Assembly (NCBI GenBank): GCA_005223375.1
Contig: RXOD01006376.1
Location: 1-10,523, forward strand
Source: Amoebophrya sp. AT5.2
Lineage: Eukaryota; Sar; Dinophyceae; Syndiniales; Amoebophryaceae
Direction of reading: 5' to 3'
Length of the DNA stretch: 10,523 bases
In this document: positions 1 to 7,202 of the stretch, piece by piece
Layout of the letters: every line of letters begins with the position of its first letter
Numbering within the stretch: position 1 is the stretch's first letter
Program-made: the position numbers and the translations under genes
Notes under the pieces: generated by a model
What the model saw: the letters and a program-made list of their open reading frames with translations, nothing else
Databases searched by the model: none
Told to the model about the DNA's origin: nothing

Positions 1-108
1 ATGGCGGCCGGCTTCGCTTGTAACACAATAAGCAATTTTTCGGGGTTGAGGTGTTAAAGTTGATGTAGATGAAATGTAGGGGCGATATCCAAAAAAAAAA
101 GGTGGGAC

Positions 109-2119
109 ATGATGATGGCTGGCCGCAACCTGCTCGCCGAGGTGCAGAAATTGGACCGGGCGGCCATCGTGTGGGAAACCCCGAAGTCCTTCCGGTTCGC
201 GGAACAGAAGGTGGCGATTGTCACGATCTGTAGCTACGCGCCGGACGAGGCGGTCCGCGTGGTCTCCCTCGAAAACCACGGTCTTTACTCGAAGCTGCAC
301 GGGTACGACCTCCATATGTACCTCTCGCCGGACGAAATCGAACCAAACACGAAAAGCGGAATGAACGTATACTCTAACTACGGCAGTTTGTTTGCTACGT
401 CAGCTGCAGGCGCCACTGCGAAAGATCCGATTTGCAATACTGGTGACGGGAAAGCTACAAGCGGATTACTTCTAGATAGGTCAATTTATCTCCTCCTCTG
501 ATCGGATTGGGTTGGACTCGGAACTTCGCACAGGTTAAAGACGGCGTGCACAAGCCGTTTTTTTGGAAGGTGAACGCCGTGAAGAACGTGTTTGACGGCA
601 ACGGGAAGGTGAACCCCGGCGTGGCGCCCGACTGGGTGCTCTGGGCGGACTGCGACGCGCTGTTCATGGACCCGGAGCGGACCATCGACTCGGTGATTCA
701 CATGTACACGGGGAATTTCAGCTCCCCGATCATCAAGAAGAAGCACCCCTTCGACGAGGGCACCTTCGAGGTGATCGACGACTTCCTGAACAACCCTTCG
801 CGCGAAAAAAACCAGCAGCCCTTCGCCGACGTCAGCCTCCTGCTCGCCGTGGACAGCACAGGTGCGGTTTGTTGATTAGGCTTACAGGTAAGTAGCAGCG
901 GAAATCCAAATCGACGTCGAGACATGCTGGACATGGAGCTATGTGGCCGCAAGATGCTACCTCCGCGCTATGTAGAGGGATTCCCCATCTCTTCGGTGCT
1001 CGTCTACGCTGCTCAACACTAAGCATCTATCTCTCATTGTTCTCGTCGCGTTGCCGGCCACGTCTACGAATTCCTATTTAGATGGGAAGCGGATGCGCGG
1101 CTTGTCTCGCACGGGCTTGCCGGTTTGAGGATTCGAATAAACGGGCAACTGAACTTTGCTGCGGTCGGAGTTTTCGTCGCTCGGTGTGCTGGCTCTGGCG
1201 GCTCTTTCAATGGGCCAGACAGTCTACTAGCTCCTGGCCTCGTCTGCCGCTCCTTGCAAAGTAGGGGGCCAATTGTCCGCAGTGTGTTTGAGGCTCCTCG
1301 TGCTCCTGATCCGTTCGCGGTGCGGTCACTTGTGACACCCTCTGCGCCCCCATCGCTCGTACGCTGCACGGGGTGGCTACGGCGACGCAAAAACCATAAC
1401 CAAGCTTCTCGATGTCACAATTGGACAGTTCACGACGATCCGAGATCAAAGATTTTTTTCGGATGAAGCAATCGTAATCGAATCGGCTTGTGTAGTCATC
1501 TCGTAGAAGCACGCGATGGCGTTCTTCATGTTCATCTTCATCAACTATCGATGTTGAGGTATCAACAATGGCGTGTGGATGTTGCGGAACTCAAAGTGGG
1601 CGAACGACTTTTTGGAGCGCTGGTGGCACTCGAAGATCCTGGAAGGCCCGGGGGAGAACCACAACTGCAGCGACCAGTCCACCATGCAACACGAGCTGCT
1701 CTACGAAAACTCCATGAATCTGGACCCCGCCTGGGACATGGTGGAGGGACCCATCTGGCCGCAACAGGTAAAAAAAAGTTCGAGCTGAGTACAACCACAG
1801 AAAAAAATTCCGTCTCGATGCTCGTGGTCCAAATGCGGGCCGAGATCATGAACCAGACATCGATGGCCTCGATCATTTGATTTTCGCGTGGCGCTGACCC
1901 CAGGTCCGCGTGGTGTACCAGGAGCACATGCAGAGTTTCCACCAGGCGACGGCGATGACGGTCCTCTCCCGCGAGTGGCAGCACGGCGACTTCATCCGAC
2001 ACCACCCGGGGTGCCACTACTACAAGGAGCCCTGCAAGTGGTTGTACGCGCAAGCGCACGAAATCTTCATGGACGGCATCCGCAACATGAGCGCCAGGGC
2101 GCAGGAAATTGGGGGGTGA
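109..2119 (+). CDS. Family GT34-like (GMA12/MNN10) glycosyltransferase, four exons
   Basis: Exons 109-366, 534-861, 1559-1767 and 1904-2119 join without a frame break into 336 residues; introns are phase 0, 1 and 0. GT34 enzymes transfer galactose, mannose or xylose from nucleotide sugars in the Golgi/ER lumen; donor and acceptor cannot be read here. The order of motifs fits the family: a beta strand at residues 35-43 (VAIVTICSY), HGYDLHMY at 64-71, KPFFWKVNAV near 93-102, WADCDALFMD at 123-132 with metal-binding DxD at 125-127, INNGVWMLRNSKW at 197-209, CSDQSTMQ at 232-239, SFHQA at 276-280 and HGDFIRHHPGC at 292-302. The split Gly codon at 861/1559 rebuilds the INNG motif exactly, which supports that junction. 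Type II Golgi enzymes normally carry an N-terminal membrane anchor; none is present, so a 5' exon may be missing or lie upstream. The frame is open only back to position 73. Family assignment is firm; exact start is not. Confidence 0.88.
367..533 (+). other. Intron 1 of the glycosyltransferase gene (167 nt)
   Basis: Donor AAC|GTATAC and acceptor GCACAG|GTTAAA, phase 0. In the upstream frame the intron runs to a stop after 498-501, and the residues lose family resemblance right after the donor. Joining gives the continuous sequence GMN-VKDGVHKPFFW. Confidence 0.8.
862..1558 (+). other. Intron 2 of the glycosyltransferase gene (697 nt)
   Basis: Donor ACAG|GTGCGG, acceptor GTTGAG|GTATCA, phase 1. 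This is the longest confidently placed intron in the window. Frames of 60-113 codons occur on both strands but show no family resemblance, and I see no convincing gene inside. A second potential donor (GGTAAGTAG) lies about 25 nt inside the 5' end. The block 1001-1030 resembles 2274-2300. No clear terminal inverted repeats or target-site duplication were found at its ends, so I have no direct sign of a transposon-derived intron. Confidence 0.75.
1768..1903 (+). other. Intron 3 of the glycosyltransferase gene (136 nt)
   Basis: Donor CAACAG|GTAAAA, acceptor ACCCCAG|GTCCGC, phase 0. The reading frame into it closes within a few codons (KKSSS then stop), and the next exon resumes with VRVVYQEHMQSFHQA, matching the expected C-terminal part of the enzyme. 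Confidence 0.82.
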
Positions 2120-3049
2120 TCGATGGCCGCATGAGGGGGGAATTTGATAATGGGGGGGATTTGATGATGGGGGCAGGTCGTGAAAAGAGTGATAGCGCGG
2201 GGGGTTGATGGAAAAACAGGAACCAAGCAAAACGCAGAAATCAATTGTTAGTACCTACAAGGCCTAGGGCTACGCCTACGGCTGCTCAACATGCTTCTAT
2301 TATGAATGCACTTTGTCACAGTTGTGACTGGAGACACAACGGAGAAGGGCGCTCCTGTACGCTCCAGATTTCGGCGCTGCAAGCCGTGCTTTGTTTTCGA
2401 AAGCGTGGACTTGGTCGGATTTTGTTGGTTTTTTCTCGTCTCGCGTTTTTTTTTGGTTGTTACTAGTCTGTCACGAGCAGAGCAGGAACGGCACTGATTC
2501 AGCCTCATGTTTGTATCTATCTAGACATCAGTCGTGATCGAGATCGTACACGTCCGTTGCCGAAAATAAACTATGCAGACAAGAAGTAGGAATCAAAATA
2601 AATGAAACTTTCCGGAGCACCAGCGGCTATTGTAAGTCGAAAGCCAAAGGGAAGAACTGATTGCAAGCTCTTGAATTACACGCTCAAGGTAGGATTCCAA
2701 CTCCAAGTAGTTGTACTTTTTGAAGGACCCACGACAGTTTCTCATCCTGTTTCCGAGTACGTCTCGTTTGTACGGATTCCTCATTTTCAATACATTTTTT
2801 CAATAAAGACTAAGTTCAGCGACCGTGTATCAAAATCAAAGACATTGACGGATTCATTTGTACTGGTGTAGTTCACTGCGCTCCGAGTCCGACAGACTTG
2901 TTTGTGGTTGTCCTCATCTTTATTTGCTATTGAGGCCGACCCGCTGGCTCGAGAATTTCTTCCGCTCTCGTGTTTGACACCTGTCTCTTTCCGAGTACTA
3001 CGCTCTTCGGTCGAAACCAGAACCACGGCCAGCGGCATCTTCATTCACC
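2120..3049 (+). other. Intergenic region between the first two genes
   Basis: No supported gene. It begins with G-tracts and an imperfect 17-nt repeat (2135-2168), then has a fragment resembling part of the 697-nt intron (2274-2300), a short inverted repeat GTCACA-GT-TGTGAC (2315-2328), and T-rich DNA around 2420-2460. AATAAA strings near 2568 and 2597 could be read as polyadenylation signals, but this signal is not established for the likely lineage. An ATG at 2602 opens ten codons followed by a perfect GTAAGT donor at 2632. Spliced phase 0 to an acceptor ending at 2995, it would add a 5' exon to the next gene. That acceptor is AG|T, unlike the others, so I leave it out of the model. Confidence 0.5.
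2135..2168 (+). repeat. Imperfect 17-nt tandem repeat with G-tracts
   Basis: Two adjacent copies, 2135-2151 and 2152-2168, agree at 15 of 17 positions (form: six G, R, ATTTGAT, R, AT). Together with G-runs at 2111-2116 and 2169-2173 they give four tracts of five or more G within about 63 nt. The first run covers the last glycine codons of the glycosyltransferase gene. Confidence 0.8.
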
Positions 3050-4918
3050 ATGCTGGGCAGCCAGCAGGTAGGCGGATGCGGGAGCGGTAGCAGTAGTAGT
3101 GCTGTTGCTGGCCCAGCTGGCCGCGGCGCGCTGCGGCTGCCCCATCCCGGGGGTGCCCATATTAAAAATAGCGGCACGCAGCTCCTCGAGTGGATTCCCC
3201 AGGACGTGCCGGACCGGGAGTATCGCGGAGCTCGAGACGTCAGCGGCGTGTGTGGCTACGCGCTGTTCAAGGACGAGGAGGAGGCCAAGGGGGGCACCAC
3301 GTACGAGCGGGTTTGCCTGCCGCTCTGGGCCCGGCAGCCGTTCGACTTCAAGTGGATCCAAACCGCAGGGCCGTGCCTCAACGGCCGACCGTTCGAGTTT
3401 TCGGTAGTCGTGGGAGGGGAGGTGCGCACCCTCGTCGTCAAAACTGTCACCGACCCCGCCGGCGCGTTCGGGCGTATGGGTATTTTTCCCAAGGGAATTA
3501 TCGTTATGCTGCGAGGCGTTTGAATTTTTGGAAGCCGCTTTAGCGCTTGCAGTTTTCGTTTTCGTTCGTCCGGACACTTCCGTTTTTTTGCCACACTTGA
3601 CAGGGGGCGACGACACAAGGCGGTACATAACGGAGATCGACTGGCTGGCAGCAGGGGCGCGGGCGAAAACGGCGTGGATTGTTCCGGTATGTGGCGCATG
3701 GTGCTATCCGATCAAGCGGGAAGATGATGACACCGAAGATTTTCCGCAATGCATTAAGGAGAATGAAAGCAGAGAAACTAGGTCCCGTGTAGCCGCAGCG
3801 GCCCCGTCTTTTTTTTAGCCTCCGATGATAGAAGTGGGCGCGCGATTAATTTGGGCTCGAGGTTCGCGCTGCCTACAACTCAGTTTGAAATGTGGACATG
3901 CCAGGGCTTCATCTGGTACCGTCTTGTTGTAGTACTTTTTCCCAAAACGGTTTCGGTTTTGCCTTGTTTGACTCTGAGCGTGACATCCCCAAACGAACCG
4001 AAGCTCAGCCCTCAACTCACGAGCGCCCCGGAGCATGATCCGGGACACTAACTACTTTCGTTCTTTGTAAGGTGGTACATGACCAGCTGCCGAAGCGCGT
4101 GTACGTTGCCACGGAGAAGCGGCACTCGGTGGAGCTGCTGCTCGTCACGGCGTGCAACGAGCAGGCGCCGTCGAAACTCTTGCACATCCTCAAGGTGGGC
4201 ACTTCGTTTTTCGAGATAAGTAAAACTTTTTCCTGGTGGTGACCCCGCTGCAGTGGTCTGTGTCAGTCACTGTCTAACTGTAAGACTAACGTATCATCCA
4301 TGTTACATGATGTACAACAACTCACTCTTACTTTTCGACAGGCTTTGATCGAGGGGACGGAGGCTCTGCGCGAGGTGTTGACGGCGCCGCCGGAGACTGC
4401 TGGGCACTTGGAGGGGTTTGTAATGATCCGCGACTTCAAGACCTCCAACGTTCTGGCCGAGCTCGATACCGAAGGCAACATCGTGGGCGTCTGTCATACA
4501 GATTTGGCTGCGTGGAAGAGGGTGCACGTCCGCAACAAGCGCGATGACCTCAGCAGCGGCCAGCGGTTGACCCTTGGCGGCGAGGTGGGAACCTCGACCC
4601 ACCAGGGGCCCGAGGTCCACCATGGTGCCATGGCATCCTCAGCCGCGCATTGGAGCAGGTGTGTCGATTGTCGTCCGATTTACCTCATCTAGTCATATCA
4701 CAGTATGGGTTCTTCTCTTTCTTTTTCTGCGATTCATTGACACATCCTTCCACACCCGCCTCAGGTGGAGCGACGCGTTTGCCTTGGGACGCATCTTGGC
4801 GAACGCCATCTACAGCTTCATGCTGGTGTACTATGCCCGGGGAACGAAGGATGGAGGTGGAAAATCAAATCGGGGCTTCTCCTCGTCGGCTCCTGGGTGT
4901 GCCGTGTTCAAGCTCTAG
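3050..4918 (+). CDS. Unrecognised protein of about 366 residues, five exons
   Basis: Exons 3050-3473, 3604-3686, 4072-4194, 4342-4658 and 4765-4918; phases 1, 0, 0 and 2 all agree and the join ends in TAG. All four acceptors are AG|G, and introns 3687-4071 and 4195-4341 contain CTAAC strings suitable as branch points. The ATG sits in CACCATGC, with an in-frame stop upstream at 2975. I recognise no family. Visible: a Gly/Ser-rich start (residues 8-25), a region that looks folded (about 42-141, with FDFKWIQTAG near 98-107 and strand-like segments such as FSVVVGGEVRTLVVKTV), an acidic patch KDEEEAK at 74-80, further mixed helix/strand sequence with LVTACNEQAPSKLL in exon 3, and a hydrophobic stretch at 326-340 that is short for a membrane span. 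Codon choice turns AT-richer after about position 4852. A donor at 4857 (GAG|GTGGAA) is therefore an alternative, and the gene could continue downstream instead of ending at 4918. Confidence 0.7.
3687..4071 (+). other. Intron 2 of the 3050-4918 gene (385 nt)
   Basis: Donor CCG|GTATGT, acceptor TTTGTAAG|GTGGTA, phase 0. CACTAAC lies about 25 nt before the acceptor and is a plausible branch point, followed by a pyrimidine-rich stretch. No gene seen inside. Confidence 0.75.
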
Positions 4919-5531
4919 GTCCAGACGAGGCGTGTGGTGGTCTGCTGCAAGGGGCGAGGGTTCGAGCTATCGCTATGGAAGCGAAATCTAGAGAAAACGC
5001 AGGCGTTGGCGTCCTGCTAGCGTTGACTACCTCTTCGACGCGATGACAGAAGGGGCTGTCCCCTCTTCGTCTACGGTTGGATAGAGGCGTGACGAGGACA
5101 CAACGCTACGCAGCCGCTGCTTCTGGTTCGTGTCGAGTAGGTTGATCAACATAAGTACGCTTGAAATGTGGGTGATGGCACAAGTTGTTGCAGGCAAAGT
5201 AGTTGTAGCCAGGCAGCCGTGAGGACGCGCTGGCCAAGATATTTTCCCATGCCCGCTCTAAACTTGCGACGACAAGTCCGACAGTCCTCGAAACGACGAT
5301 AGCGAAGAGGGGAGTGGAACTGGGGCTTTGCGTTTGCTGCACCTCTCCGATCTCAACGAAGCAGCGGAAAATGAGGCCGATCAGTCGAACGAGGTGAAGG
5401 CGAGCAAAGCGCGGGAAGCGCAGCTGTGCAGTTCGCGCGCACTCTACGGCGATGGCCCGCTACCGCTGTGGCTGCTTTCATTGCTGCTTTCATTTTTATT
5501 TTACTGCCCGCCTTTAGATACATGGTAGAGC
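4919..5531 (+). other. Unresolved region with a coding-like frame at 5262-5520
   Basis: The frame beginning at 5262 (stop TAG near 5517) encodes an acidic, low-complexity stretch (DDKSDSPRNDDSEEGSGTG), then LHLSDLNEAAENEADQSNEV and a Lys/Ala-rich part, with third-position GC similar to real exons. An overlapping frame from 5375 to a strong donor GGG|GTGAGT at 5594 encodes a hydrophobic run (AAFIAAFIFILLPAF). I could not connect either to a neighbour by an AG|G acceptor with matching phase, so neither is called a gene. They could be extra exons of the preceding or following gene, or a separate small gene. 4919-5260 shows no coding signal; an 11-nt inverted pair (5059-5069 and 5303-5313) brackets it. 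Confidence 0.4.
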
Positions 5532-6840
5532 ATGAGCAGCCGACTGATACTGAACCTGAACCGCGGCTTGGGAGTCGAAGTCTTCGTCTTGGGGTGAGTA
5601 CATCGTGGCATTGTGACTAAGAGTCGGCCAAGATCATGTTTAACAAGACAGGGGGTTTGCAGGTGCTTATCAGCAGGTGCTTGGCTCGGCGCTCGAAGAA
5701 TGAAATGTAGGCCATTGTCGCTTCCGCCCCTCTCGTTTTCTCTGTCCTTTACTCACACGACTGGTGGCCTTTCTGCCCGGTCAAATGATTCGATACATTT
5801 ATCAGTACGGCTCTCTAGTACGACTGCGTGTGCGTGCGCGTGCTGTTGGTGTTGAGTGATGAAAATTATACGGCTACTTGAACCTCTTGGTCCACCTCCT
5901 CCTCCACCTGTAGGCAGCTTGCGTAGCGGGTCCCCGCTCCTTCATATTCGTTTCAACAACGCCGCCGTAAAGCGCATGGTGACCCGCCTTGATCGGTCCG
6001 CCGGTTTGATCTCGAAAGAGGTGAAGGAGCTACTCGGGACGCTGCCGGACGAGACGACTGACGGACGCTACATGCTCCTCTCGAAACGCGCCGTCTCAAC
6101 CACAAAGAAACTGCGCGAAGAAGCGATGGAGAAGGTGGAGCGCTTCCTCGACTTGGCAGGCGGAGACGAGCGGCCGGACTTCCTCAACGTTACCACGAAC
6201 GCAGGAGTACAAGCGCAGGGCATAGCTGCTAGCTGCAATCTTAGCTCGATGACAGGGGGAAGGACAGACAGGCGCTCCTAGGTGAAGGGTAACGCGTTGG
6301 GAGATATGGATTGTGCTCGTTGGGTTGCTTCGTCCGCGCCAAACATGAAGGAAGGGAACACGTGAAGGGCCGCTAGGTCTCTCGGATGGCGTTAACGTGA
6401 TCACGCCGCGGGGAGGACGCTCGCTTTCGCGCGACTTGGATTTCTGCCTATTTCTATCACTTGCGTGTCCCTATGTGATGCCGCCACCTTCCAAGATTGA
6501 TATAAACTAATCTTAAGCAGCAGCGCGCGGCAGAGGCTTGGTATTGGTTCCTGGATTTTTTTGTAACCCGTCCGAGGACGGCCGGCTGCGCGAACAGATC
6601 ATCTCGATTATGATCGCTTGTCTCTGCCCGGAGCCGGACGCGCGACCCAAACCGCTCGAAAACCTCGAGACGATCCAGGTGCCGACCCATTTCCTGACTT
6701 TGGTGCCGAAAACAGCCGCAACTGAGTTTGAACTTCGCGACAAATAAAATAAACACACGCGACAGGTTCTGACGAAGGAGCTGCGTGACAAAATCAGCGG
6801 CCAGCTACGGAGAAAAGTGAGCCAAATGCTAGCGATTTAA
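5532..6840 (+). CDS. Small charged helical protein of unknown function (5' end tentative)
   Basis: Core exons are about 5918-6188, 6577-6678 and 6766-6840. They encode a Lys/Arg/Glu-rich, probably helical protein: RFNNAAVKRMVTRLDRSAG, STTKKLREEAMEKVERFLDL, then LREQIISIMIACLCPEPDAR and VLTKELRDKISGQLRRK, ending VSQMLAI and TAA. The junctions 6678/6766 (CAG|GTGCCG, GACAG|GTTCTG) and 6577 (CCGAG|GACGGC) are phase 0 and AG|G. The donor of the first core exon is either AAC|GTTACC at 6189 or GGA|GTACAA at 6207. For the 5' end I propose ATG at 5532 (MSSRLILNLNRGLGVEVFVL), donor GTGAGT at 5594, and a pyrimidine-rich acceptor ending at 5917 or 5926, giving about 169 residues. The AG|G alternative at 5914 needs a different upstream phase. 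If AAA|GTGAGC at 6817 is a donor, this gene continues into the next one. Family not recognised. Confidence 0.5.
5594..5917 (+). other. Probable intron with duplicated acceptor-like sequence
   Basis: The 5' end is the best donor consensus in the window after 2632 (GGG|GTGAGTAC). The 3' end has a long pyrimidine tract (CCACCTCCTCCTCCACCTG) before TAG. Codon choice across the tract is AT-rich at third positions, arguing against it being translated as a proline run from the ATG at 5859. Inside, GCAGGTGCTT occurs twice (5659-5668 and 5673-5682), giving two possible acceptors and the possibility of a small internal exon. Confidence 0.45.
6189..6576 (+). other. Probable intron of the 5532-6840 gene (about 370-388 nt)
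   Basis: It runs from a donor at 6189 or 6207 to CCGAG|GACGGC. A T-run (TTTTTTTGTAACCC) precedes the acceptor. AACTAATC lies further upstream near 6507, before an alternative acceptor AAGCAG at 6520. No gene seen inside. Confidence 0.5.
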
Positions 6841-7202
6841 TAGTGCTGCGAGCAAGAAATAGCAGAAGTGGATATACGAAACGAGTTCGGTTTTTTCTGA
6901 TTCTGTGACGTCGTGGTCCGACTTCGACTTCCCCTACTGAGAACGGCACTGCTAAGTATTGTAAATGTAGAAGATGAAGATGATCTAGTTCTTCGGTTAT
7001 AGTCATAGTGCTGTTGTGGCGCGTGCGCGTCACGCTCACCGTCAGTCACGCAGTGATTGAGTACTTCCCTAGGGCCGCACTGAATTCTTGTTCTTGAGTT
7101 CTCTCGTGCGCACATGATCATGTTGTAGATGGGATTCGTTTTCGCGCACCAGCGCCGGTTCCGTCGTTCCGCTTCTGCGCAGCTTTGTCGTAGAGAATAT
7201 TT
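6841..7202 (+). other. Gap between the 5532-6840 and 7203-9315 models
   Basis: No coding signal seen. It may be intergenic, or part of an intron from 6817 (AAA|GTGAGC) to 7193 or 7265. The in-phase acceptors available (CGTAG|AGA, TTCAG|TTC) do not follow the AG|G pattern, which is why I prefer two genes. It contains the purine-rich GAAGATGAAGATGAT string near 6970. Confidence 0.4.

Noticed and set aside
1..57. ATG at position 1 as start of a short frame or extra 5' exon
   Set aside because: It stops at 55-57. A 60-nt intron to 79 would join it in frame to the glycosyltransferase, but it adds no anchor or motif and may just reflect the window edge.
1562..2230. 222-codon reverse-strand open frame
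   Set aside because: It lies opposite exons 3 and 4 of the glycosyltransferase, crosses their intron, and is Pro/Ser/Arg/Val-rich as expected for an antisense shadow of GC-rich coding sequence.
2315..2328. GTCACA-GT-TGTGAC inverted repeat as a regulatory operator
   Set aside because: Six-base arms are expected by chance in 10 kb, and there is no gene start or matching second copy nearby.
3041..3628. 195-codon reverse-strand open frame
   Set aside because: Antisense of exon 1 of the 3050-4918 gene; low-complexity Ala/Arg/Ser composition and no motif.
5106..5342. 78-codon reverse-strand frame
   Set aside because: Antisense to the acidic forward frame at 5262-5520, which has the better codon pattern; ends in an alanine run.
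5859..5917. Start of gene 5 at ATG 5859 with a proline run
   Set aside because: The run coincides with a pyrimidine tract ending in an AG acceptor, and its third positions are AT-rich; it is better read as the end of an intron.
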